Program-made: the position numbers and the translations under genes
The notes under the pieces: model-generated
The model's input: only the letters and a program-made list of their open reading frames with translations
Database searches by the model: none
What the model was told of the DNA's origin: nothing
From: Nitrospirota bacterium
Lineage (GTDB): Bacteria > Nitrospirota > Nitrospiria > 2-01-FULL-66-17
Assembly: GCA_016201825.1 (NCBI GenBank)
Contig: JACQCD010000044.1
Location: forward strand, 1-48,653
Direction: 5' to 3'
Length of the DNA: 48,653 nt
Shown here: positions 1-8,326 of the stretch, piece by piece
Position numbering within the stretch: the stretch's first letter is position 1
How the letters are laid out: each line of letters opens with the position of its first letter

Positions 1-285
1 AGCCCCGTGGCAATAAATGTTCTATTACTTACGCAAAACTCAATAGTAACATTTCTCCCGGCCTTTCTGCTCTCGGGATTCATGTACGCCATCGATGTGA
101 TGCCGAAGCCCTTGCAAGCGATCACCTTTCTGATCCCGGCCAGGTACTTCCTGGTCGTCACGCGGGGGATTTTCCTGAAGGGCGTGCACATCGAGGTGCT
201 TCGGGTCCAGGGCCTGTTGATGGTCGCGTTTGCGATCGTCGGACTCCTCCTGGCGATTCGCGTGTTCAAGAAAGAAATCTCGTGA
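1..285 (+). CDS. ABC-2 type permease, C-terminal fragment
   Basis: The frame is open from the first base, so this is the end of a gene that starts outside the window. From about base 52 the product matches the last third of ABC-2 exporter permeases (YbhS/YbhR/YhhJ type): FLPAFLLSGF, then a PxRYF segment, RGIFLKG and a final hydrophobic helix ending in charged residues. The next gene, 14 bases downstream, carries the same LLSGF and RGIFLKG signatures, so the two look like paired permeases of one exporter; the ATPase is presumably upstream. Bases 11-50 are strikingly AT-rich and the residues they encode do not align well with the family (about five residues short relative to the second permease), so the extreme left edge may be a junction or assembly artefact. 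Confidence 0.75.
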   Translation, partial: SPVAINVLLLTQNSIVTFLPAFLLSGFMYAIDVMPKPLQAITFLIPARYFLVVTRGIFLKGVHIEVLRVQGLLMVAFAIVGLLLAIRVFKKEIS

Positions 286-299
286 CGGACCGCTGATCG

Positions 300-1412
300 A
301 TGCGAGAGAGCCTTGAACGGGTGTGGGAGATGGTGCGGAAGGAGTTTCTCCAGATCTTCCGCGATCCCCGCTTGCGCCGTGTGATCTTCGTCGCGCCGAT
401 GATCCAGCTCGTGGTGTTCGGCTACGCCGTGTCCACCGACATCAGGCAGACCTCGACGTTCGTCGTGGATCATGACAACACCCGTGCGTCGCGGGATCTC
501 ATGGAGGCGTTCGTCGCCTCGGGCTACTTCCGCGTGGTCGGCCGGTCGGACCGCCCGGCCGATGTGGTGAACGCCCTCGATCATGGAGACGCCGTTGTGG
601 GCGTGGAGATCCCACGAGGGTTTGCCACCGCGCTCCGCGACGGGAGCGGCGCGCAGGTGCAGATCCTGCTGGACGGGACCAACGCCAACACCGCCACGGT
701 GGCCGGGGGCTACGCGGAGCGCATCGTGCAAAGCTACGCGGCGCGCGCGAGTCCGGTGGCGGTTCAAACGCCGATCGATCTTCGCGAGCGCGCGTGGTAC
801 AACCCCGACCTTGCCAGCCGCAATTACAACGTGCCGGCGGTCGTCGGCGCGATCATTTTGTTGGTGTGTTTGCTGCTGACCTCGCTCGCCATTGTGCGCG
901 AGCGGGAGATCGGCACGCTTGAGCAGCTCATGGTGAGCCCGCTCACGCCTGCCGAATTGATCGCCGGCAAGACCATTCCCTTCGCCCTCATCGGTCTCCT
1001 CGATCTGGTCCTGGTCACGACCGTGGCGCTGGTGTGGTTCGGGGTGCCGTTCGAGGGGAGCGCGTTCTTGCTGCTGGTCGCCAGCATCCTCTTCCTCCTC
1101 TCGGGCCTGGGGGTGGGGTTGTTCATCTCCACGATCTCGAATACCCAGCAAGAGGCGTTCATGTCGAGCTTCCTGATTTTCCAGCCCACCATGCTCTTGT
1201 CCGGGTTCATGTTTCCGGTCAGCAGCATGCCGGACCTCTTCCAATGGCTGACGTTGCTCAATCCGCTCCGCCATTACCTTGAAATCGTGCGCGGCATCTT
1301 TCTCAAAGGCGCGGGCCTCTCGGATCTCTGGTCGCAGTATCTGGCGCTCCTGGTGATGGGGTCCGTCATCCTCTGGTTTGCGTCCACCCGTTTTCGAAAG
1401 CGCATCGGGTAA
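300..1412 (+). CDS. ABC-2 type transporter permease
   Basis: This 370-residue inner-membrane subunit belongs to an ABC-2 exporter of the YhhJ/YbhR type, which acts with a cytoplasmic ATPase and often a HlyD-like adaptor to expel drugs or lipophilic compounds. An N-terminal amphipathic segment (KEFLQIFRDPRLRR) leads into the first membrane helix. A large periplasmic domain follows (about residues 45-180), then five hydrophobic segments with the EREIGTLEQLMVSPL coupling-helix motif (about residue 200) and LLSGFMFPVSSMP near the end. It starts at ATG 14 bases after the previous permease and is probably co-transcribed with it. The substrate cannot be told from sequence. Confidence 0.88.
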   Translation: MRESLERVWEMVRKEFLQIFRDPRLRRVIFVAPMIQLVVFGYAVSTDIRQTSTFVVDHDNTRASRDLMEAFVASGYFRVVGRSDRPADVVNALDHGDAVVGVEIPRGFATALRDGSGAQVQILLDGTNANTATVAGGYAERIVQSYAARASPVAVQTPIDLRERAWYNPDLASRNYNVPAVVGAIILLVCLLLTSLAIVREREIGTLEQLMVSPLTPAELIAGKTIPFALIGLLDLVLVTTVALVWFGVPFEGSAFLLLVASILFLLSGLGVGLFISTISNTQQEAFMSSFLIFQPTMLLSGFMFPVSSMPDLFQWLTLLNPLRHYLEIVRGIFLKGAGLSDLWSQYLALLVMGSVILWFASTRFRKRIG

Positions 1413-1414
1413 TC

Positions 1415-1480
1415 TCCTCCCCCCTTTGGGGGGTTGTGAAGCGCCGCGCTCTTCCTCCAGAATCAAACGATTCTCACACA
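1415..1480. repeat. Dispersed intergenic repeat, copy A
   Basis: Just after the permease stop is a C6-TTT-G6 hairpin (1419-1433) followed by GGTTGTG, and about 25 bases later CCAGAATCAAACG. The same arrangement recurs near 12545 and 15433: a C4/G4 hairpin, GGTTGT, and CAGAAT at a fixed distance (31-32 bases from the hairpin loop). This copy is the most diverged. The hairpin could help end transcription, but there is no T tract. Confidence 0.5.
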
Positions 1481-1515
1481 CGGCCACATCTGACATCATG
1501 CAAAGGAGGGAAGCG

Positions 1516-2013
1516 ATGGAGACCAAGGAAGCCACTCAAGGGGCGATCGAGGCGCAACTCAAGGCGTGGGGCGCCGAGCTCGATAAGTTGAAGGCCAAGG
1601 CCGACCGAGAGGTGGCGGAGGCCAAGAAAGAGTACTACGAGCACATGGAGGAGCTCCACAGCGACATCGAAGCCGAACTCCTGAAGTGGGGCTACAAAAT
1701 GGAGGAGCTCAAGTCGAAGGCGAGCGAGGCGGAGGTCCGCAAGGCCGTCAACGAGCTGCGCGCCATGATCAAGGCCGAGCTCAAGGAATGGGGACCTGAG
1801 ATTGACATCCTCAGGACGAGGGCGGCCCGGGCGGAGACCGAGGCCAAGAAAATGCTCGAAGAATTGCGAGCCAGGCGACGGGCGCTGAAGGATGAGTTCG
1901 TTGAGTTGAGAGGCGCCGGAGAAGCGGCGTGGGGGGAGGTGAAAACGGGGATCGGCAAGGCGTGGGAGGAGCTCAAGACGTCGTTGCACAGCGCGAGCGC
2001 GAAATTCAAGTAA
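1516..2013 (+). CDS. Coiled-coil protein, sll1863-like stress response family
   Basis: This is a 165-residue, highly charged, all-helical protein without signal peptide or membrane segment. It resembles the sll1863 family of stress proteins by my recognition: 'AQLKAWGAELDKLKAKA' near the start, a Lys/Glu-rich coiled coil, and a C-terminal AWxELKxxLxxAxxKFK tail. An LKxWGxExxxLK unit occurs three times, with tryptophans at residues 18, 58 and 92, so it has grown by internal repetition. The ATG at 1516 is chosen because AAAGGAGG ends 5 bases before it; an in-frame ATG at 1498 has no such site. It lies between the ABC exporter and a P-type ATPase on the same strand. The biochemical role of the family is not established. 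Confidence 0.75.
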   Translation: METKEATQGAIEAQLKAWGAELDKLKAKADREVAEAKKEYYEHMEELHSDIEAELLKWGYKMEELKSKASEAEVRKAVNELRAMIKAELKEWGPEIDILRTRAARAETEAKKMLEELRARRRALKDEFVELRGAGEAAWGEVKTGIGKAWEELKTSLHSASAKFK

Positions 2014-2026
2014 TGCATCAGGAGGG

Positions 2027-4663
2027 ATGGGGAACGAATGCGCGGTTGACGCGCCGCCGGCGATGGTGACCTCGAACGGGAACCCTACCCTCGATCGCCG
2101 TGCCGCCACCGGGCTGACGAGTCGCGCCGCGGCGGAGCGGCTCGTGCTCGAGGGCTATAACGAACTGCCGTCGGCGAAGCCGCGCAGCGTGGCCGCCATT
2201 GCATGGGAGGTCGTCCGCGAGCCGATGTTTGTCTTGCTCGTGGCGGCCGGGACGATTTATCTGATGCTCGCCGACATTCGGCAGGCGCTGATCTTGTTCG
2301 TGATGGTGGTCGTGGTCATCGGAATCACCCTGTACCAGGTGCGCAAGACGGAGCGGGCGCTGGATGCGCTGCGCGATCTGACCAGCCCGCGCGCGCTGGT
2401 GATCCGGGATGGCGAACAGCAACGCCTTCCGGGCCGCGAAGTCGTCCGGGGCGATGTCCTCGTGCTCGCCGAGGGCGACCGCGTGCCGGCCGACGGCGTG
2501 CTGCGGTCCTGCGCCGGCTTTGCGGTCGACGAGTCCCTCTTAACCGGTGAATCGTTTCCGGTTCGCAAGGCGGCCGCCGAGGGCGAGCCCACCATGAGAG
2601 GCCCCGGCGGCGACGATCAACCGTTTGTGTTTTCCGGCAGCCTGGTGGTGCAAGGGCACGGCCTGGCTCAGGTTCTGGCAACGGGCCTCAACACGGAACT
2701 CGGACGGATCGGCAAGGCGCTGGCCACCGTCGAGCGCGAGCCCACCCCGTTGCAGCGGGAGACTGGCCGAGTGGTCAAACGCCTCGCTGTGGCGGGATTC
2801 GTCCTGTGCGTCGTCCTCGCGGTGGTGTACGGATTGACCCGCGGAGACTGGCTGAACGGTGTCTTGGCCGGGCTGACGTTGTCGATGGCGATCCTGCCGG
2901 AAGAATTTCCGGTGGTGCTCACGGTGTTTCTCGCCTTGGGCGCGTGGCGGATCTCGCAACAACGGGTGTTGACCCGGCGCGTCGCCGCGGTTGAGACGCT
3001 GGGAGCCGCCACGGTGTTGTGCGTCGACAAGACGGGGACGTTGACCGAGAACCGGATGTCCGTCGCCGCACTCTGCGCGGACGAGCGGGTGTTCGACATC
3101 GACGACGTCAAATCCGGCGAGCTGCCGGATGAGGTTCACCGCGTGCTCGAATTCGGCATCCTGGCGAGCCAACGCCGGCCGTTCGACCCCATGGACAAGG
3201 CCCTCCATCAGATCGGGGCGCGGACGCTGGCGAGAACCGAGCATCTGCACGGCGATTGGAAGCTGGTGGACGAATACCTCCTGTCCAAAGAGCTGCTGGC
3301 GATGTCTCGTGTGTGGCAGTCTCCCGATGCGGAGTCGTACGTCATCGCCGCCAAGGGCGCTCCCGAGGCCATTGCCGACCTCTGCCATCTGAACGCGGCC
3401 CGAATCGAGTCGCTGACCCAGCGGGTGAACGCGATGGCGAAGCGGGGATTACGCGTGCTGGGGGTGGCCGGTGCCTCTTTCAAGCGGAGTGCCTTGCCGC
3501 CAATTCAGCACGACTTCGACTTTCGGTTGATCGGGTTGATCGGCTTCAGGGATCCCGTGCGCCCGACCGTCGCTGCTGCAATCCGGGAAAGCAACCACGC
3601 GGGCATCCGGTTGGTCATGATCACCGGGGACCATCTCCAGACCGCCCAACACGTCGCCCGCGAAATTGGCCTGGAGCATGAGACAGGGTTCATCACCGGA
3701 CCAGAACTCGACACGATGGACGATGCCGAGCTGCGACGCCGTCTCAAGACCGTGAATATTTTCTGCCGGGCGGTGCCGGAACAGAAGCTACGGCTGGTCA
3801 ACGCCCTCAAAGCCGACGGCCACATCGTCGCGATGACGGGAGACGGGGTTAACGACGCGCCCGCGTTGAAAGCCGCGCACATCGGGATCGCGATGGGTGA
3901 GCGCGGCACCGACGTGGCGCGGGAATCCGCGGCGCTGGTGCTGCTCAACGACGAGTTCTCGTCGATCGTGCACGCGGTCAGGCTGGGGCGAAGGATCTTC
4001 GACAATCTCAAGAAGGCGGTTGCCTTCATCATCGCGGTGCACGTGCCGATCATCGGCGTGTCGCTGATTCCGGTCGCGCTCGGATGGCCCCTCGTGCTCT
4101 TTCCGGTTCACATCGTGTTCCTCGAACTGATCATCGATCCGGCCTGCACGGTGGCGTTCGAAGCCGAGCCGGAAGAGGCCGACGTCATGCGGCGCCCGCC
4201 TCGCCCCGCTCGTGCGTCGCTCTTCGACCGGCGCACGGTGACCGTGAGCCTGCTGCAGGGGGCCGCCGTGCTGCTCATCGTCCTCGCCGTGTTCAGCCTC
4301 TCGCTCTCCCGTGGCCACGGCGCAGACGAAGCGCGCGCCCTGACGTTTACCACGCTGGTCATCGCGAACCTCGGGCTGATCTTTACCAACCGCTCGTGGA
4401 CGCGAACGATTCCGGCGATGCTCGGCACGCCGAACCAGGCGTTCTGGTGGGTCACGGGAGGCACGTTGGCGTTCCTCGCGATGGTGCTGTACGTGCGGTC
4501 CCTGAGTCGCCTGTTCCAGTTTGCGCCGCTGCATGCGTCCGACCTGGCGCTGTGTCTCGTCGCGGGCGTCGTGACGACGGTGGGGTTTGAACTCGTGAAG
4601 GTCTTCCATGCGGGTCGGAGACGATCGTTGGCAGGGCGAGGCCCACTGACGCAGCAGGGGTAG
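2027..4663 (+). CDS. P-type cation ATPase, PEEFP subgroup
   Basis: This is an 878-residue membrane pump with all P-type ATPase signatures: TGES (about residue 173) in the actuator domain, the phosphorylated Asp in DKTGTLT (D334) and GDGVNDAPA (about residue 606). An N-terminal cation-ATPase domain and about ten membrane helices are visible. The M4 segment reads ILPEEFPVVLTVFLALG, not the PEGLP of calcium or sodium pumps. M6 reads FLELIIDPACT, so the classical calcium ligands are not recognisable. This defines a known bacterial subgroup whose ion is unclear to me. The start is uncertain: AGGAGG lies only one base before ATG 2027, and the next in-frame ATG is at 2063. It follows the coiled-coil gene by 13 bases. 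Confidence 0.85.
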   Translation: MGNECAVDAPPAMVTSNGNPTLDRRAATGLTSRAAAERLVLEGYNELPSAKPRSVAAIAWEVVREPMFVLLVAAGTIYLMLADIRQALILFVMVVVVIGITLYQVRKTERALDALRDLTSPRALVIRDGEQQRLPGREVVRGDVLVLAEGDRVPADGVLRSCAGFAVDESLLTGESFPVRKAAAEGEPTMRGPGGDDQPFVFSGSLVVQGHGLAQVLATGLNTELGRIGKALATVEREPTPLQRETGRVVKRLAVAGFVLCVVLAVVYGLTRGDWLNGVLAGLTLSMAILPEEFPVVLTVFLALGAWRISQQRVLTRRVAAVETLGAATVLCVDKTGTLTENRMSVAALCADERVFDIDDVKSGELPDEVHRVLEFGILASQRRPFDPMDKALHQIGARTLARTEHLHGDWKLVDEYLLSKELLAMSRVWQSPDAESYVIAAKGAPEAIADLCHLNAARIESLTQRVNAMAKRGLRVLGVAGASFKRSALPPIQHDFDFRLIGLIGFRDPVRPTVAAAIRESNHAGIRLVMITGDHLQTAQHVAREIGLEHETGFITGPELDTMDDAELRRRLKTVNIFCRAVPEQKLRLVNALKADGHIVAMTGDGVNDAPALKAAHIGIAMGERGTDVARESAALVLLNDEFSSIVHAVRLGRRIFDNLKKAVAFIIAVHVPIIGVSLIPVALGWPLVLFPVHIVFLELIIDPACTVAFEAEPEEADVMRRPPRPARASLFDRRTVTVSLLQGAAVLLIVLAVFSLSLSRGHGADEARALTFTTLVIANLGLIFTNRSWTRTIPAMLGTPNQAFWWVTGGTLAFLAMVLYVRSLSRLFQFAPLHASDLALCLVAGVVTTVGFELVKVFHAGRRRSLAGRGPLTQQG

Positions 4664-4685
4664 GGTCCATCTCAAGGAGGCGTCG

Positions 4686-6347
4686 ATGACGCAGCAGGCT
4701 GCGCCAGGCGCTCGGGCGTTGAGCGGTCCGGCTCATCGGGTTGGGCCTGACCGCTTCCGTACCCTCGATCGCGACGCATTCGACGTGATCGTGGTGGGAG
4801 CCGGAACCGGCGGGCTCACGGCCGCGGCGCTCCTGGCCCGTCAGGGTCGTTCGGTACTCGTGCTCGAGGGCCACGATGTGGCGGGTGGCAACGCCACGGT
4901 CTTTCACCGCCCGGGGTACGAGTTCGATGTCGGTCTTCATTACCTCGGCGATTGTGGCCCCGACGGAACCATCCCGCGCATCCTTCGTGCCGCCGGCGCG
5001 GAGGACGTGGTCTTCCGCGAGCTCGATCCAGACGGGTTCGATACGCTCGTCTTTCCCGACTTCACGTTTCGCGTGCCGAAGGGAGTCGGGGCGTACCGTG
5101 CCAGACTGATCGAACGATTTCCCGCCGAGGCGACGGGGATCGATCGGTATCTCGATGTGCTGCGAGGGATCTCGTCGTTGCAGGGCCTCGGCGGCGGGAT
5201 CTCGGCATCCCTGACTACCCTCTGGCGGGCCCGCAAGGTCGCGCGGTATCTCGGAGCGACGCTCGGGGACTTCCTCTCGTCGTGCACGCAGGACGAACAA
5301 CTCCGGGCGGTGTTGGCGGGACAGAGCGGCGACTACGCAGAACCGCCAAGTCGCGCGTCGCTGGTCATGCACGCGATGGTGGTGACGGGTTATCTTCAGG
5401 GTGCGTACTACCCCGCCGGCGGAGGCCAGACGATCTCCGACCGTCTGGCCGAATCCATCGAGCGCCACGGCGGCAAGATCCTGCTTGAGGCGCCGGTCAC
5501 TCGAATCCTGATCGAGGGTGGGAGCGCCGTGGGCGTGGAGTTCGAGAGCCCGCACCTCGGGCGCCGCACGGTGCGCGCGCCGGTCGTGATCTCGGATGCC
5601 GATCTCAAGGAGACGATGCTGGCGCTGGTGGGGCACACCTACCTCAGGCCCTCGACGGTCAAGCGGATCGGAGGCTATGAGATGGCGCCCGCGCTGGGCG
5701 TCGTCTACCTCGGCGTGCGCCGTGATTTTCGAGCCGAGGGCGTGCCGAACACGAATTTCTGGATCCATCCGTCCTACGACCAAGAGCAGGTGTATGCCGA
5801 GGTGCGCCTCGGACGGCTTCATCCCGAACCGTTCTGCTATATCGCGATCGCGACGCTCAAGGATCCCGACAATCCGCGCCTCGCCCCTCCGGGCATCGCC
5901 AACGTGGAGCTCGTGACGGTCGTCCCTTCGGAGCCCGAGGCGTGGGGGACGACCGCGGAGGAGGTGTCGAGCGGAGCCTATCGGAAGAACCCGACCTATC
6001 ATCGGATGAAGGAAGCGTTCGCGGCGCGGCTTATTACGATGGCCGAGCGCGTGTTCCCCGGACTCGGGAAAGACATCGTGTTTCAGGAGACCTCAACCCC
6101 CATGACGCACTCGCGCTATACCCGATCGACCGGCGGCACCGCGTACGGCCTCGCCCTCATCCCGTCGCAGTTTCTGTTCCGGCGGCCCAGCCACGCGACC
6201 GAGATCAAAGGGCTCTTGCTGTGCGGGGCGAGCACGTACACAGGGCACGGCATCATGGGCGTGATGTGGTCGGGGGTGCTCGTCGCGTCGCGCGTGGTGG
6301 GTGGAGGGGTGCTCAAGGACGTGATCGGAGCGGGCCGGCGGGGATGA
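4686..6347 (+). CDS. FAD-dependent oxidoreductase, phytoene desaturase/RetSat-like
   Basis: This 553-residue protein has an N-terminal dinucleotide-binding fold (VIVVGAGTGGLTAAALLARQG, glycines at about 38-43) and the GGN-type second FAD motif a few residues later. At the C terminus, GLLLCGASTYTGHGIMGVMWSG matches the FAD-binding end of the CrtI/carotenoid isomerase/retinol saturase superfamily. Such enzymes desaturate, isomerise or reduce polyenes at the membrane. No other carotenoid gene is nearby, so the substrate is open; a saturase or isomerase is as likely as a desaturase. AAGGAGG lies 5 bases before the ATG, and the gene follows the P-type ATPase by 22 bases. Confidence 0.8.
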   Translation: MTQQAAPGARALSGPAHRVGPDRFRTLDRDAFDVIVVGAGTGGLTAAALLARQGRSVLVLEGHDVAGGNATVFHRPGYEFDVGLHYLGDCGPDGTIPRILRAAGAEDVVFRELDPDGFDTLVFPDFTFRVPKGVGAYRARLIERFPAEATGIDRYLDVLRGISSLQGLGGGISASLTTLWRARKVARYLGATLGDFLSSCTQDEQLRAVLAGQSGDYAEPPSRASLVMHAMVVTGYLQGAYYPAGGGQTISDRLAESIERHGGKILLEAPVTRILIEGGSAVGVEFESPHLGRRTVRAPVVISDADLKETMLALVGHTYLRPSTVKRIGGYEMAPALGVVYLGVRRDFRAEGVPNTNFWIHPSYDQEQVYAEVRLGRLHPEPFCYIAIATLKDPDNPRLAPPGIANVELVTVVPSEPEAWGTTAEEVSSGAYRKNPTYHRMKEAFAARLITMAERVFPGLGKDIVFQETSTPMTHSRYTRSTGGTAYGLALIPSQFLFRRPSHATEIKGLLLCGASTYTGHGIMGVMWSGVLVASRVVGGGVLKDVIGAGRRG

Positions 6348-6411
6348 GTCAAGGGCTTATGCGAATCAGCACGCGTTTCATTCCACAGTTCAGGGCCGCC
6401 AAAAGCGATCC

Positions 6412-7431
6412 ATGGTCGCGATACGAATGATAAAGACGGTGGTCTTCTGGTTGACGATGGCCTCGCTGATCGCTTCCCCGGTTGGCGGGGTGTCTCCCTC
6501 GTCCATCCAGCGGGTGTATGTCGTCAACCAAGATTCAAACAGCGTGTCGGTCATCGACGCCACGAATCTGAAGGTCATCGCCGGCGTTCCAACCGGGTCG
6601 AATCCTCGGAGCGTGAATGTCGATCCCCAAGGACGGTATTTCTATGTGACGGTTCTCTTCACCAGAGATTCGGATGACCTGGTTCAGGTGTTCGATGTCC
6701 GGACCAATGCCCTGCTGACGTCAGTGATCGTAGGACATCAGCCGGCGGATGTCGTTCCAGATCCCGCTGGAACACGTCTCTATGTGTCCAGCGAATTCGC
6801 GAACACGCTGTCTATTATTTCTGTCCCGGAGTTTAAGGTCATCGAGACCCTGAAGCTGAAAGGAAAAGGCCCGCACGGCCAGGTGATGACCCCTGATGGG
6901 AAGACGGTCTTGACCGCCAACGGTCGCTCCGGAGACGTGTCAATGGTTGATGTGGTTCATAAGAACGTCGATCTCATTCAATTGCCGCGGGGCGCCCAGC
7001 CGGTTGCGTTGGGGGTGAGCCGGGATGGGGCGTTCGGCTATGTCACGGATGCCGGGTTAAATCAGGTTCATAAGATCGACGTGGTGAACAAAGCGGTGGT
7101 GGCCAGCCTGACCATTGGGAAGCGCCCGATGCAGGCGCTAGTTCATCCCACTCACCCTTTCCTGTACATTCCCTGTCTGGAGTCGGATGCCGTGTACAAG
7201 GTCGATCTCGACGCGTGGAAGGTGGAGAAAGTGATTGCCGTCGGCAAGGGACCGCACGGCATTGCCTATACGGCTGATGGACGATACGCGTATGTCACGC
7301 TGACCGGGGAAAGGCCCGAAGGGCGCGTCGCGGTGCTTGATACAGAAACGGATCGGGTCCAAACCACCATCCCGGCGGGTGACTCCCCCAAGGGGATCGC
7401 GGTCTTGTTTGGGAAAAACCAGGGATGGTAG
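6412..7431 (+). CDS. Exported YVTN-family beta-propeller protein
   Basis: This product of up to 339 residues has an N-terminal signal peptide (hydrophobic stretch VVFWLTMASLIAS). About seven repeats follow of the type VYVVNQDSNSVSVID / DGRYAYVT, the hallmark of YVTN/YncE beta-propellers. These are periplasmic or surface proteins that serve as binding scaffolds; a few bind heme or electron-transfer partners, but no heme motif is present here. Neither ATG 6412 nor the in-frame ATG 6427 has a good ribosome-binding site; the later one gives a more typical signal peptide. The gene stands alone 64 bases after the oxidoreductase. Confidence 0.8.
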   Translation: MVAIRMIKTVVFWLTMASLIASPVGGVSPSSIQRVYVVNQDSNSVSVIDATNLKVIAGVPTGSNPRSVNVDPQGRYFYVTVLFTRDSDDLVQVFDVRTNALLTSVIVGHQPADVVPDPAGTRLYVSSEFANTLSIISVPEFKVIETLKLKGKGPHGQVMTPDGKTVLTANGRSGDVSMVDVVHKNVDLIQLPRGAQPVALGVSRDGAFGYVTDAGLNQVHKIDVVNKAVVASLTIGKRPMQALVHPTHPFLYIPCLESDAVYKVDLDAWKVEKVIAVGKGPHGIAYTADGRYAYVTLTGERPEGRVAVLDTETDRVQTTIPAGDSPKGIAVLFGKNQGW

Positions 7432-7778
7432 CAATCGGCCGGTGCAAGAGTAACGGTTCGCGGCAACACCTATGAGGAGAACGGCCGATCTAAAATCCTT
7501 AACCAGCGCCCCACGGGGAGCAAGATCACGTCATTGTGTGACTAAATTCTTTGAAATGTCAGAGGTTCTTACAAGAATTCAAGTCGTCATTCCCGAATGT
7601 TTTATCGGGAATCCAGAATTCAGAAAATAAAGATCTTATGGATTCCCGCTTTCGCGGGAATGACAATTCATGGCGGACTTTGACGTGACCCTGCCACGGG
7701 GGAGCATCTTTACTCTGTTGACGCCCCACCCCTCAAAGGTCTATGCTGGCGCTACGATTTTCCTCCGAGGGCTGGCTG
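7432..7778. other. Gene-free stretch with repeat
   Basis: There is no convincing gene here. It holds a long-loop inverted repeat ATCGGCCG (7434-7441) / CGGCCGAT (7482-7489), an AT-rich segment, and the REP-like element listed separately at 7586-7664. The final 100 bases should contain the hicBA promoter, but no clear -35/-10 pair stands out. Confidence 0.6.
7586..7664. repeat. REP-like double hairpin (GTCATTCCCG family)
   Basis: Outer arms GTCATTCCCG (7586-7595) and CGGGAATGAC (7655-7664) are perfect inverted repeats. Inside, each half folds on itself: TTCCCG...CGGGAA on the left and ATTCCCGC-TTTC-GCGGGAAT on the right. This GTCATTCCCGC/GCGGGAATGAC type is a common intergenic repeat in many bacterial genomes and marks the start of the repeat-rich accessory patch. 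Confidence 0.75.
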
Positions 7779-7985
7779 GTGAAGCTGCTGATCGAACTTG
7801 AGCAAGAAGAAGACGGACGCTGGATTGCCGAGGTGCCCGATCTTCCTGGTGTCGTGGCCTACGGTCAGACGCGGGAAGATGCGCTGGCTCGGGTTCAGGC
7901 CTTGGCCCTGCGCGTGCTCGCCGAGCGTTTAGAACACGGCGAAGCCGCTCCCGAACTGCTGAGTGTCTCCTTCCGAGCGGCGTGA
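7779..7985 (+). CDS. hicB: HicB-family antitoxin
   Basis: This is a 68-residue protein with the HicB fold signature EEDGRWIAEVPDLPGVVAYGQT, the partly degraded RNase-H-like domain that binds and neutralises HicA. The GTG at 7779 is chosen because the protein then begins VKLLIELEQEEDG, as HicB proteins normally do, and GAGG lies 8 bases upstream; ATG 7743 would add 12 residues. There is no C-terminal DNA-binding domain, so it is the short form. It overlaps hicA by four bases (GTGA), in the antitoxin-first order. Autoregulation is expected from the family, but no operator was seen. Confidence 0.85.
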   Translation: MKLLIELEQEEDGRWIAEVPDLPGVVAYGQTREDALARVQALALRVLAERLEHGEAAPELLSVSFRAA

Positions 7986-8194
7986 GCCAATGGGCTGCCG
8001 TCAATGCGCGACGCCTGTTGGCGGCGCTTTTACGGATCGGCTGGAGCATCAAGCGGGAGTCTGGATCTCACCGCACGTTGTCGCGACCCGACTGGCCCGA
8101 CGTCGTGTTCGCGTTTCACGACAGTGACGAGATTGGTCCGCGGATGCTCGCGCACATCGCCAAGCGGACCGGGTTACAGCCCGAGGATTTGTAA
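7982..8194 (+). CDS. hicA: HicA-family mRNA interferase toxin
   Basis: This is a 70-residue basic protein of the HicA double-stranded-RNA-binding-fold family, which cleaves mRNA until bound by HicB. The central GSHRTLSRP contains the histidine expected at the active site, and the C-terminal helix IGPRMLAHIAKRTGL is typical. The GTG start overlaps the hicB stop as GTGA, so expression is probably by translational coupling. The frame is intact and the catalytic His present, so the pair looks functional. Confidence 0.85.
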   Translation: MSQWAAVNARRLLAALLRIGWSIKRESGSHRTLSRPDWPDVVFAFHDSDEIGPRMLAHIAKRTGLQPEDL

Positions 8195-8220
8195 TCGGGT
8201 GGTTTTCTCTTTCTAGGGAG

Positions 8221-8248
8221 AAGGGGACGGATTTATTTTCTCGATGAT
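8221..8248 (+). repeat. GGGGACGGAT-type short repeat, copy 1
   Basis: AAGGGGACGGATTTATTTTC followed by TCGATGAT. A second copy at 11630-11657 differs at only two of 28 positions. Sequences of the type 'aaggggacggatttatttt' are often found beside REP-associated Y1 transposase genes; no such gene is present here. Confidence 0.65.
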
Positions 8249-8326
8249 GTCGAAAATATTTGACACGCTTAGATTTCATGGGATCAAAGGCAAACCTTAG
8301 AAGGTCGACTAGCGAGGAACGCTCCT

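Noticed and set aside
4452-6002. A 516-codon open frame on the minus strand
   Set aside because: It is antisense to the FAD oxidoreductase and the end of the P-type ATPase; no recognisable domain.
7586-7664. The REP-like double hairpin as a CRISPR unit or riboswitch
   Set aside because: There is only one copy with no spacer array, and the GTCATTCCCG arms match a common intergenic repeat type.
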